A stretch of DNA of 61,232 bases from Gammaproteobacteria bacterium. Lineage in GTDB: Bacteria > Pseudomonadota > Gammaproteobacteria > AKS1. The stretch spans positions 1 to 61,232 of the forward strand of contig JALTKS010000053.1 in assembly GCA_027006175.1 (NCBI GenBank), written 5' to 3'. Position 1 is the first letter of the stretch. The number at the start of each line of letters is the position of its first letter. Of this stretch, positions 9,305 through 18,069 are shown one piece after another. The notes beneath the pieces are model-generated. The model was not told the DNA's origin. It searched no databases and saw only the letters and a program-made list of their open reading frames with translations. The position numbers were made by a program, and so were the translations under genes.

Positions 9305-10765
9305 TTAGCTTGAACGATAGTTCGGCGCTTCTTTAGTAATAGTCACATCATGAACATGACTTTCACTCATTCCGGCACTGGTTACCCGTACAAACTCTGG
9401 TTTGGTACGCATTTCATCCATGTTGGCACAGCCTGTGTAGCCCATACTGGCTCGAATACCACCGACCATTTGATGCAGAATAGCCAATACAGTCCCCTTG
9501 TAAGGAACACGCCCTTCAATCCCTTCTGGTACCAGTTTGTCTTGATCTGAACTTTCCTGGAAGTATCGGTCACTGGAGCCTTCTTTTTGTGCCATTGCGC
9601 CCAACGAGCCCATGCCACGATAAGATTTATAAGAACGACCTTGATAAAGTTCCACCTCACCCGGTGCTTCTTCTGTTCCGGCAAAGATACTTCCCATCAT
9701 CACGCTGTATGCACCGGCAGCAAGCGCCTTAGCGACATCACCCGAGAAACGTACCCCACCATCGGCAATCAGTGGTATACCGTCTTTTGCAAGAGCTCTC
9801 GCCACATTACTCACAGCCGTGATTTGTGGTACCCCAATACCGGTCACAATACGCGTGGTACAGATTGACCCTGGACCAATACCCACTTTCACCGCATCAG
9901 CACCGGCATCACGCAAGGCCTCTGCGGCGGCGGCCGTGGCAATATTACCGCCAATCACCTGTACATCGGGGTAATTCTGTTTAACCCAACGCACTTTATC
10001 AATAACCCCTTGAGAGTGACCATGTGCCGTGTCAACAACAATCACATCCACACCCGCTTCAACCAGTAAAGTAGCACGCTCATCTTCAATCGCGGTACCA
10101 ACTGCGGCACCTACGCGCAGGCTACCTTGATCATCCTTACACGCCAGCGGCTTTTCAGTGGCTTTTTGAATATCTTTCACTGTAATGAGACCACGAAGTT
10201 CGAAGTTTGAATTAACCACCAACAGCCGTTCGATACGGTGTTTTTGTAGCAAGCTGATAATTTCTTCTTTATCTGCCCCTTCATCAACGGTTACCAGCTT
10301 ATCTTTTGGTGTCATCACTTCTGATACGGGGGCGCCATAACGGGTTTCAAAGCGAATATCGCGGTTGGTTACAATACCAACCAAATTACCATTATCGATA
10401 ACTGGCACACCTGAAATCTTGTTTTTTCGAGTTAAATCAAGCAGTTCACCAATCGTCATCGAAGGAGGAACCGTAATAGGGTCTTTAATTACCCCACTTT
10501 CAAACTTTTTAACCTGATAAACCTCGGCTGCTTGCTGCTCAGCGGTTAAATTCTTATGAATAATGCCCATCCCCCCTTCCTGAGCCATGGCTATCGCCAG
10601 ACGGGCTTCAGTGACCGTATCCATGGCTGCTGAGACCAAGGGCATATTCAAGGTAATATCGCGTGTCAGACGCGTTGCCAGGCTAACTTCCTTGGGCAAT
10701 ACAGTAGAGTGTGCAGGCAGGAGTAAAACGTCGTCAAAAGTGAGGGCTTCTTCAATAATCCGCAT
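9305..10765 (-). CDS. guaB: IMP dehydrogenase
   Basis: GuaB oxidises IMP to XMP with NAD+, the committed step to GMP. The TIM barrel begins [14 protein letters not shown], and tandem CBS domains are inserted at about residues 95-205. The catalytic Cys loop is [13 protein letters not shown], and the flap carries the conserved GRVPYKG. The 486-residue length is standard. GGAAG stands seven bases before the ATG. It is the first gene of guaB-guaA-tadA and is divergent from the SoxK-like gene across a 217-bp promoter region. Confidence 0.98.
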   Translation of the reverse strand: MRIIEEALTFDDVLLLPAHSTVLPKEVSLATRLTRDITLNMPLVSAAMDTVTEARLAIAMAQEGGMGIIHKNLTAEQQAAEVYQVKKFESGVIKDPITVPPSMTIGELLDLTRKNKISGVPVIDNGNLVGIVTNRDIRFETRYGAPVSEVMTPKDKLVTVDEGADKEEIISLLQKHRIERLLVVNSNFELRGLITVKDIQKATEKPLACKDDQGSLRVGAAVGTAIEDERATLLVEAGVDVIVVDTAHGHSQGVIDKVRWVKQNYPDVQVIGGNIATAAAAEALRDAGADAVKVGIGPGSICTTRIVTGIGVPQITAVSNVARALAKDGIPLIADGGVRFSGDVAKALAAGAYSVMMGSIFAGTEEAPGEVELYQGRSYKSYRGMGSLGAMAQKEGSSDRYFQESSDQDKLVPEGIEGRVPYKGTVLAILHQMVGGIRASMGYTGCANMDEMRTKPEFVRVTSAGMSESHVHDVTITKEAPNYRSS

Positions 10766-10818
10766 ACGAGGCTTCCATTTGTCGGGCTGGCCAGAAGTAG
10801 CCAGTTAATTAGCAGATA

Positions 10819-10847
10819 ATTATAGAGATTGACGAGGGCGGGGTAAA
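10819..10847 (-). promoter_or_regulatory. Probable sigma-70 promoter of guaB
   Basis: On the minus strand, TTTACC (10842-10847) and a perfect TATAAT (10819-10824) are separated by 17 bp, about 55 bp upstream of the guaB start. Confidence 0.45.
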
Positions 10848-10982
10848 CTAGATAGCCTATGTAAATGGTCAGAACATGTGAGATTGCTATCGACTCAGGC
10901 CAAATATAAGCATATATTTAACCGACAGCATGAATTATATAAATTAATACAATAACAATGCACTTCCGGAGGAGAATTACCC

Positions 10983-11282
10983 ATGAAGAAAATTGCACTA
11001 ATCGTCGCCGCTGCTAGTTTAGCTATCTCAGGCGCTACACTTGCCGCAGGTCCTAGTAAAAAAGACGTTGCAGCGGCGATTCAAGCCGCGGTTAAATCTG
11101 TAGAAGCCGCTAAAAAGGTTCGAGGCGAGTGGCGTGACAGCTACAAAATCCTGGGTAAAGCTAAAAAAGCCTACCACAAGGGTGATATGAAAAAGGCGAT
11201 GAAATTAGCTAAAAAAGTAGAACGTCAAGGTAAAATGGGTAAAGCACAGGCAATTGCTGAAAAGAACGCAACATTTAAATAA
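10983..11282 (+). CDS. SoxXA-binding protein-like (SoxK-like) small exported protein
   Basis: This 99-residue protein has a cleavable signal peptide (MKKIALIVAAASLAISGATLAA) and a Lys/Ala-rich helical mature part. The segment GEWRDSYKILGKAKKAY, followed by MKLAKKVERQGKMG and a final AIAEK, matches the SoxK pattern as I remember it. SoxK helps the SoxXA cytochrome in periplasmic thiosulfate oxidation. A strong GGAGGAG sits eight bases before the ATG and a hairpin terminator follows, so it is a single-gene unit. No sox genes are adjacent. Exported protein is certain; SoxK family membership is likely. Confidence 0.7.
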   Translation: MKKIALIVAAASLAISGATLAAGPSKKDVAAAIQAAVKSVEAAKKVRGEWRDSYKILGKAKKAYHKGDMKKAMKLAKKVERQGKMGKAQAIAEKNATFK

Positions 11283-11304
11283 ATCTATTCTACTTGAATT
11301 GAAG

Positions 11305-11334
11305 AAAAGGTCGGCACATGTGTCGGCCTTTTTT
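11305..11334 (+). terminator. Rho-independent terminator of the SoxK-like gene
   Basis: An 11-bp stem (AAGGTCGGCAC with GTGTCGGCCTT, two G-U wobbles) with a very short loop is followed by a run of T residues, just after the SoxK-like stop codon. Confidence 0.8.
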
Positions 11335-11378
11335 AATTAGGGTTCTATGCTTGCCCCAAGCAGGCTATTATCCTGTCT

Positions 11379-12734
11379 ATGGATGATTACGAAATAGAAC
11401 AACCGCAACGTGAAATTTTTTCCGTTTCACAGCTAACCAGCGGCGTACGCCAAACGCTAGAACAAAATTTCCCCCTCACATGGGTTGAAGGTGAGATTTC
11501 CAACCTTGCTACCCCTGCTTCCGGGCACATTTATTTCTCATTAAAAGATCCTAATGCACAAGTACGTTGTGCCATGTTCAAAATGCGCCGACGCTTACTC
11601 GATTTTGAACCTGAAAATGGTATGCAAGTCCTGGTTCGTGCCAAGGTCGGTTTATATGAGGCTCGTGGTGACTTCCAACTCATTATTGAACACATGGAAG
11701 AAGCAGGCGATGGTGCTATGCGCCGCGAATATGAAGCACTTAAACGCCGCTTACGAGATGAAGGTTTGTTTGAATCAAAACATAAACAAGCTATTCCCAG
11801 ATTACCAACGCAAATCGGTATTATTACCTCACCAACCGGTGCAGCAATTCACGATATGCTGACTGTTCTGAAACGCCGTTTCCCCAGTATTCCGGTATTA
11901 ATTTATCCCGTTCCAGTACAGGGCGATGTTGCGGCAAAGCAAATCTCCAAAATGATTCATCTTGCTAACACACGTAATGAATGTGATGTGCTTATTATCG
12001 GTCGGGGTGGCGGTTCTCTTGAAGACCTGTGGGCATTTAATAATGAGCACCTGGCACATACCATCTTTAAAAGTGAGATCCCGATTGTCAGTGCCGTTGG
12101 TCATGAGGTTGATTTTAGTATCGCTGACTTTGTTGCCGATGTACGCGCACCGACTCCCTCTGCTGCGGCTGAATTACTCAGCCCGGATCGTAATGAATGG
12201 TTACAGAAACTACGTTCCATCAATGGCAGACTCATCTCCAGTATGCAAAACCGACTCAGTCAAAATGCGCAGCGTTTAGATTGGTTGGCGCAGCGTGTTA
12301 GTTCGCCACAACAACGCTTAGAACGCGCAACGCTACGAACAAAAGAATTGCAACAACGGTTATTCCTGGCACAGAAAAACCAGTTACAGCAGCACCGTAA
12401 TCAATTACATGTATTACAGTCATCCTTGCTACGCCATGCCCCTCAGCAACGTATTGCCGCGTATCAACAACAAAGCACCTTATTGAAAAACAGATTAGTA
12501 CAATCTATGCAATCAACTCTGCAACGCCAGAATGAACGGCTATCATTATTAATTAATACACTTGATGCAGTCAGCCCGCTTGCCACACTTGGGCGGGGTT
12601 ACTCTATTACCCGTTGTGCCGAAACAGGGGAACTCATTCGTGATGCCGCTGCCATAAAGAAAGGGATGCTGGTTGAAACACGTTTGGAAAAAGGTCGTCT
12701 ACTATGTCGGGTCGAAAAGAGTCAAAGCAAGTAA
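11379..12734 (+). CDS. xseA: Exodeoxyribonuclease VII large subunit
   Basis: XseA is the catalytic subunit of the nuclease that degrades single-stranded DNA to short oligonucleotides. The N-terminal OB-fold begins SVSQLTSGVRQTLEQNFP and includes GHIYFSLKD. The catalytic domain carries IGIITSPTGAA, RGGGSLEDLWAFN and SAVGHEVDFSIADFVAD, where the conserved Asp/Arg residues lie. A long coiled coil (about residues 270-390) and the C-terminal GRGYSI motif complete it. At 451 residues it is a normal length. Its stop overlaps the next start as TAATG. Confidence 0.97.
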   Translation: MDDYEIEQPQREIFSVSQLTSGVRQTLEQNFPLTWVEGEISNLATPASGHIYFSLKDPNAQVRCAMFKMRRRLLDFEPENGMQVLVRAKVGLYEARGDFQLIIEHMEEAGDGAMRREYEALKRRLRDEGLFESKHKQAIPRLPTQIGIITSPTGAAIHDMLTVLKRRFPSIPVLIYPVPVQGDVAAKQISKMIHLANTRNECDVLIIGRGGGSLEDLWAFNNEHLAHTIFKSEIPIVSAVGHEVDFSIADFVADVRAPTPSAAAELLSPDRNEWLQKLRSINGRLISSMQNRLSQNAQRLDWLAQRVSSPQQRLERATLRTKELQQRLFLAQKNQLQQHRNQLHVLQSSLLRHAPQQRIAAYQQQSTLLKNRLVQSMQSTLQRQNERLSLLINTLDAVSPLATLGRGYSITRCAETGELIRDAAAIKKGMLVETRLEKGRLLCRVEKSQSK

Positions 12735-13594
12735 TGAATATGTTTAAAGTGCCAATACTGATTTTATTGCTTGGTTTAAGCAGCTTAGTGACTGCGCTTC
12801 CCCAAAATAATGCAATACCCGGTGGTGTTGCGATTATCAAGTTGAGTAAATCTGATAACCATAAACGTCCGGTGGTAACGTATAATAAACGCCGTGTCAT
12901 GGTGGTTCGCAATAATGATAACTGGCTCGCCATTGTTGGTATTGGCTTAACCGCCAAAACCGGGCGGCATTTCATCAAAATTAAATCGCAAGGTGAAATC
13001 CCTTACAGCAAGTCTTTTACAGTTAAACCGAAAAAATACAAAACCCAACACCTTAATATTACCAATAAACGTAAAGTAAACCCTTATGCGAAGGATCTAG
13101 ACCGGATCCGCGCTGACAAAAAAGAAATTATCAGCGCACTTAAGCACTGGAGTGATAACGACACCATTACTCCTGATTTTATTCTGCCAGTAAAAGGTAT
13201 TTTTACCAGCCCTTTTGGTTTACGTCGCTTCTTTAATAACCAGCCACGCAAACCTCATAGTGGTCTTGATATTGCTGCGGCACAAGGCACTGCATTGGTC
13301 TCCCCTGCGGATGGAACCGTTATAGAAACAGGTGATTATTTCTTTAATGGCAACTCTGTGATGATCGATCATGGGCAAGGCCTGGTCACCATGTATTCAC
13401 ACATGAATGAGATTAACGTCAAACCTGGTCAGGTTTTAAAACGTGGTGAGAAATTTGGCACGGTAGGACAAACAGGTCGTGTAACGGGTGCGCATCTCCA
13501 TTGGACTGTTAGCTTGAACAACCAGCGAGTCGATCCAACCTTGTTTCTTAAACCACCAACAACGGCGCCGGGCAATCCAGCACTTCAGAAATAG
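12734..13594 (+). CDS. M23 family metallopeptidase (LytM-type), exported
   Basis: The protein has a signal sequence (MNMFKVPILILLLGLSSLVTA), an N-terminal domain of unknown fold at about residues 25-110, and a C-terminal M23 domain. The zinc ligands are intact: the first His and Asp in KPHSGLDIAA, and HLHW. M23 enzymes cut peptidoglycan cross-links or activate amidases. The start at 12734 is chosen because its A is shared with the xseA stop (TAATG); an upstream in-frame ATG at 12704 would lie inside xseA. The 3' end overlaps the convergent M48 gene by 47 bp. Confidence 0.92.
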   Translation: MNMFKVPILILLLGLSSLVTALPQNNAIPGGVAIIKLSKSDNHKRPVVTYNKRRVMVVRNNDNWLAIVGIGLTAKTGRHFIKIKSQGEIPYSKSFTVKPKKYKTQHLNITNKRKVNPYAKDLDRIRADKKEIISALKHWSDNDTITPDFILPVKGIFTSPFGLRRFFNNQPRKPHSGLDIAAAQGTALVSPADGTVIETGDYFFNGNSVMIDHGQGLVTMYSHMNEINVKPGQVLKRGEKFGTVGQTGRVTGAHLHWTVSLNNQRVDPTLFLKPPTTAPGNPALQK

Positions 13595-15452
13595 CACGAT
13601 ATAACTCGGCTTCCTTCACACTTACTTTTCCATCCGCCGTGATACACGCTGCACAGGCCTTTAATAAATCATTCTTCTCAAGCGGAACGAGATTCATAAG
13701 ACTATTCAATGCCGCTTCAAGCTTTGCAAAGTTAATATCATCTTCCGGTATCAAAGAAAGCGACAAACCTGATAAATGTTCTTTTGCTGCATCAAAGGCT
13801 TGCTGATCTGTTAAATTATTTTGCGTATCAATTTGAGCCATTACTGACAACAATAAACTTATCTCAGAAATCAGTTTGTTTTTTGACACATACTGCCTTG
13901 CACCGGCAGACTTTCTGGTGAACACACGATCAAGATGATGAAAAACCAGTTTCTTGAGTATCCATTCAAACAAACTAATACGACCATCGAGTTCTATGAG
14001 CCTTTCAACAATACTCTTGAACAAATCATATTGTGGAATCGATAATTGACGCAACGAAGGTAAAGCCAGTTCTATCAACGGTAATCGCATTTCTATGCTT
14101 AATTGTTCTCTGATATCAAGCAATCTTGCTACTTGTTGTGGCACACCCGAATCTGCATTGTACTCAATGTGTGATAACTGCCTTTTATATATTTCCATAT
14201 CATCAGCATCAATCAATAAGGTATAAATAACCGCGCGTGCTCCATAGGGATCACGCACCGCTTCTGCAAAAGCGGCAGGCAAATCATTCAATAATTTAAC
14301 CGCCGCTTGAAGATGAACTTGTTCTGCTTGCCCCGTTTGCCTTAATTGCTCGGCACCTGCAAGAACAACCGCTGCGGTTGCCGCAATCGTGCGTTTCTTC
14401 TCTTCCAGTTCATCCCTGGCCTTATTATCAACCTCAGCGGGTTTAGGTTTCGGTTTGTTCGCAATAAAAACCCCATCCCAGGATGGCTTAACACGTTTAA
14501 TTCGTTCTTCTAATGGCGGGTGTGTTGCAAATAACCCAGAGAAAAACCCACTCATTCCTGCGCCAAACAAACAATGGCTTATTTCTGAGGCTTCTGGGTT
14601 TTCAATGTTTGAGCCGTATTCGCTCGCACCAATATTAATTAATGCACCGGCGATCCCATCAGGGTTTCGCGTAAACTGAACTGCTGAGGCATCAGCTAAA
14701 AATTCACGCTGGCGACTCACTGCGGCTTTTATCATATTGCCAAAAAAAGTACCGGCAAAACCAATCACCATTAAGCCTAAACCAAGACCGACTATGCCAC
14801 CACCATTCTTACGACTGTGCGCGCCTGACCGCATCATGTAATAACCTATAATGCCAAGCACCAAAATCCCATGCAGGATACCAATTAAACGAATATTTAA
14901 TCGCATATCACCGTTATGGATATGACTGAACTCATGTGCAATAACACCTTGTAATTGCTCACGGTCAAGCGTTTCTATTGTTCCTTGCGTTACACCTATA
15001 ACCGCATCACTGGATGTAAAACCTGCTGCAAAGGCATTAATGCCAGACTCTTCTAGCAAATAAACCGGCGGAACTGGTGTGCCCGATGCAATTGCCATTT
15101 CTTCAACCACATTGAGTACTTTTTGTTGATCTGGATTATTACTGCCATGTGATAATAATTTACCACCAAGCATTTCAGCAACAGATGCTCCGCCTGATGA
15201 CAAACTACTTATTTTGTAAACACTGCCAATAAAAATAACCGATAAAACAACAATGCTCACCGCACCAATGATTTGCCAATCAATTATAATAGTTGCTCCC
15301 GTTGAACGTTGAATACCCTCACTAAAAAAACCAAAGGCAAACATCACCAACAAATTAGTCATGACAATCAAAGAAACAACGGCTAGACCGAACAAGAAAA
15401 CCAGATTACGCGTACTGGTACGCGCTTGCTGTTGATGTTGAAAAAAATTCAT
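13548..15452 (-). CDS. M48 family (HtpX-like) membrane metalloprotease with C-terminal TerB-like region
   Basis: This 634-residue inner-membrane protease has two N-terminal membrane helices (about 16-40 and 60-80) and the zinc site H173-E-F-S-H177. Two further helices follow (about 190-240), and the third ligand is the Glu in REFLADASAVQFT. Classical HtpX is about 290 residues. The extra 330 end in a TerB-like segment, CAACITADGKVSVKEAEL, and a final LDCPAPLLVV. HtpX-type proteases remove damaged membrane proteins. It lies 24 bp after lemA, a common pairing. The last 16 codons overlap the convergent M23 gene. Confidence 0.9.
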   Translation of the reverse strand: MNFFQHQQQARTSTRNLVFLFGLAVVSLIVMTNLLVMFAFGFFSEGIQRSTGATIIIDWQIIGAVSIVVLSVIFIGSVYKISSLSSGGASVAEMLGGKLLSHGSNNPDQQKVLNVVEEMAIASGTPVPPVYLLEESGINAFAAGFTSSDAVIGVTQGTIETLDREQLQGVIAHEFSHIHNGDMRLNIRLIGILHGILVLGIIGYYMMRSGAHSRKNGGGIVGLGLGLMVIGFAGTFFGNMIKAAVSRQREFLADASAVQFTRNPDGIAGALINIGASEYGSNIENPEASEISHCLFGAGMSGFFSGLFATHPPLEERIKRVKPSWDGVFIANKPKPKPAEVDNKARDELEEKKRTIAATAAVVLAGAEQLRQTGQAEQVHLQAAVKLLNDLPAAFAEAVRDPYGARAVIYTLLIDADDMEIYKRQLSHIEYNADSGVPQQVARLLDIREQLSIEMRLPLIELALPSLRQLSIPQYDLFKSIVERLIELDGRISLFEWILKKLVFHHLDRVFTRKSAGARQYVSKNKLISEISLLLSVMAQIDTQNNLTDQQAFDAAKEHLSGLSLSLIPEDDINFAKLEAALNSLMNLVPLEKNDLLKACAACITADGKVSVKEAELYRAISEVLDCPAPLLVV

Positions 15453-15476
15453 GCGGCTCTGCTTATTTGTGAAGCA

Positions 15477-16073
15477 TTAAAAAGAAACTTTCGGTGCTTC
15501 CTGAATAGCTTCACTGTCTTCAAACTCAAGTAAACTCGCATCTTGCGCATGCCCGAATGGCCCTGCGACCATGTTTTGAGGGAAGGACTGCTTATAAGTA
15601 TTATAAGCCATGATTTGGTCATTAAATGACTGTCTTGCGAAGGCCACTTTATTTTCAGTTGTCGATAGTTCTTCACTCAACTGCATCATGTTCTGATTTG
15701 CTTTGATATCCGGGTAGGCTTCCATGAGCATATTAAACTTGCCCATCGCCCCGGTTAAATTTGCTTCTGCGCCAACCAGGTTTTTCATTGCTTCGGCATC
15801 ACCCGGATTATTCGCTAATGCATCCAGACCTGATGAGGCACTGTTACGTGCGGCAATCACTGCTTCCAGGGTTTCACGCTCGTGCTTCATGTAACCTTTG
15901 GCGGTTTCAATTAAGTTGGGGATAAGATCGTAACGACGCTTTAACTGAATTTCTATTTGTGAAAATGCATTTTCATAGCGATTTTTTAAGGTAACAAGCT
16001 GGTTAAAAATACCTATAAAATAAAAAACGATAAACGCAATAACAACCAACGTGATAATAGTTGAGATTTCCAT
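15477..16073 (-). CDS. LemA family protein
   Basis: LemA proteins are small membrane-anchored helical proteins of uncertain function, often encoded beside M48 or HtpX-type proteases, as here. An N-terminal hydrophobic helix is followed by the signature [20 protein letters not shown] and [20 protein letters not shown]. The ATG at 16073 is preferred over GTG at 16082, because AAGGTGG stands five bases upstream of it. That gives 198 residues. The C-terminal 30 residues are acidic and not part of the core family. Confidence 0.93.
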   Translation of the reverse strand: MEISTIITLVVIAFIVFYFIGIFNQLVTLKNRYENAFSQIEIQLKRRYDLIPNLIETAKGYMKHERETLEAVIAARNSASSGLDALANNPGDAEAMKNLVGAEANLTGAMGKFNMLMEAYPDIKANQNMMQLSEELSTTENKVAFARQSFNDQIMAYNTYKQSFPQNMVAGPFGHAQDASLLEFEDSEAIQEAPKVSF

Positions 16074-16150
16074 TCCGACCACCTTAATTTTTGTTAATTA
16101 ACACAGATATGGTGACAATCATAATTATTTCAAGCATAGAAAAATCCGGT

Positions 16151-17977
16151 TTAACCATTGTCTTCATCTGGGGGAACAACTTTCATAATTTCTTCAATCG
16201 TTGTCATGCCCTTGGCAACTTTATTCGCGCCTGAGATACGTAGTCGCATCATCCCCTGCTTAACAGCCAATTTTCTTATTTCTTCACTGCTTGTTTCTTT
16301 ACCTACTTGTTTTCTTAGGTTTTGATCAAAGATAATAAGTTCATAAATACCCATTCGCCCCAAATAGCCTGTATGGCGACATTCTTCGCACCCCACCGCC
16401 TTGTGAAAATTCATTGTTCCCGACACTGTCCAGGGTGCAATCAAACCTTTCCAGATAGCATCATCAATCTCGGTTGGTTCTTTACAATGTGGACATAAGG
16501 TTCGCACCAGTCGTTGTGCCATCACACCGACCAATGTGGCATTGATCATGTAAGCAGGAATACCAATTTCTCGTAACCGTGGAATTGCTGCCGAAGCATC
16601 GTTGGTATGCAATGTTGATAAAACCAAATGCCCGGTTAGCGCTGCCTGTATTGCCATTTCCGCGGTTTCTTTATCTCGAATTTCGCCGACCATAATAATA
16701 TCTGGATCTTGACGTAATAGCGTGCGAATACCTGCAGCAAAGTCAACGCCAATATTAGACTGCACCTGCATCTGATTAAAATCAGGCACAACCATTTCAA
16801 TCGGATCTTCAACCGTGCAAACATTCACTTCCGATTTTGCTAACGATTTTAATGTGGAATAAAGTGTCGTAGTTTTACCTGATCCTGTTGGCCCTGTAAC
16901 CAGAATAATGCCATGAGGATGGGTGATCATGTGTTTCCAGTCAGCCACATTCTTTTTACTAAAACCGAGCGCATTGTAATCTTTAACTAATACGCTTGGA
17001 TCAAAAATACGCATTACCAGCTTTTCACCAAATGCTGTTGGCATGGTTGATAGCCGTAGTTCTATTTCATCACCCTCTGGGGTTTTACTTTTAATACGCC
17101 CATCTTGTGGTCGACGTTTTTCAACAACGTCCATCCGCCCTAACACTTTAATACGACTAATCACCACAATCAGAACCGGTGTCGGCATTTCATAAACATT
17201 ATGCATCACACCATCAATACGAAAACGAATATTACTCATATCACGTCGCGGCTCGAGATGAATATCACTCGCGCGTTGATCAAAAGCGTATTGCAACAAC
17301 CAATCTACAATATGAACAACAGATTGATCGTTGGCATCAAGTCGCCCACTCTTGCCAAGCTCAACTAATTGTTCAAAGTTAGTAACTCCAGGAATATCTT
17401 CGCCCTGATCATCACTGGCTTTACGTATCGAATGACTAACACTATAAAACTCACCCAAAAACTTTGTAATATCTGTTGGATTCGAGACAACCCGTTTAAT
17501 AAACAAACCGGTAACATGGCTCAGTTCATTTTCCCAACTGCGCACATGTGGTTCTGCGGTTGCCACCGTTAAACTTGTTGCATCAACCTCAACCGGTAAA
17601 ATTTTATAGCGTTTTGCATATGCTGACGACATTGTTTCCGTCACTGTGCCAACATCTACTTTGAGCGGATCAATACGCAAATACGGAAGTGACGTATTAA
17701 AGGCAAGCCACTCAGTGAGTGTTTCAAGATCAAGCTTCGAGCCTGGTCTGGCAAGATCATCCCACTCTTGTTGGGCAATAATTGTTAGTGGGTGAATCTC
17801 TATTGTAGAATTTCGTGCCGGAACTAAAAAATTTTCAAGAATGCTTTTATCAAGACGGCCTTCTTCAACCAGCTGCTCAATAACTTCTCGCAAGCCGAGT
17901 TGGCGATCCTGATTTATTTCACTGCCCTGAAATTGTCTCATAGTATTGATGCTAGCATGGATTATCACAAATATCAT
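16151..17977 (-). CDS. GspE/PilB-type secretion or pilus assembly ATPase
   Basis: This 608-residue hexameric ATPase drives type II secretion or type IV pilus extension. An N-terminal MshEN/GspE-N region (about 30-190) is followed by the core, which has Walker A GPTGSGKTT, the Asp box CTVEDPIE, Walker B DPDIIMVGEIRD and the His box LSTLHTND. A tetracysteine zinc motif (CPHCKEP and CEECRHTGY) is intact. Twelve codons downstream is an alternative start, ATG at 17941. No pseudopilin or secretin gene is adjacent, so whether it serves T2SS or pili is undecided. It is divergent from the phosphatase/Mla operon. Confidence 0.92.
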   Translation of the reverse strand: MIFVIIHASINTMRQFQGSEINQDRQLGLREVIEQLVEEGRLDKSILENFLVPARNSTIEIHPLTIIAQQEWDDLARPGSKLDLETLTEWLAFNTSLPYLRIDPLKVDVGTVTETMSSAYAKRYKILPVEVDATSLTVATAEPHVRSWENELSHVTGLFIKRVVSNPTDITKFLGEFYSVSHSIRKASDDQGEDIPGVTNFEQLVELGKSGRLDANDQSVVHIVDWLLQYAFDQRASDIHLEPRRDMSNIRFRIDGVMHNVYEMPTPVLIVVISRIKVLGRMDVVEKRRPQDGRIKSKTPEGDEIELRLSTMPTAFGEKLVMRIFDPSVLVKDYNALGFSKKNVADWKHMITHPHGIILVTGPTGSGKTTTLYSTLKSLAKSEVNVCTVEDPIEMVVPDFNQMQVQSNIGVDFAAGIRTLLRQDPDIIMVGEIRDKETAEMAIQAALTGHLVLSTLHTNDASAAIPRLREIGIPAYMINATLVGVMAQRLVRTLCPHCKEPTEIDDAIWKGLIAPWTVSGTMNFHKAVGCEECRHTGYLGRMGIYELIIFDQNLRKQVGKETSSEEIRKLAVKQGMMRLRISGANKVAKGMTTIEEIMKVVPPDEDNG

Positions 17978-18069
17978 ATAGCCTTATGAATTTACTGATA
18001 AATCTATCACAATAATATAAGATAAATTGAATGATTGAAGCACAATACAAATCTGGGCATGATTAAGAT

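Noticed and set aside
12634-12978. 114-codon minus-strand frame across xseA and the M23 gene
   Set aside because: Antisense to two recognised genes and without family motifs.
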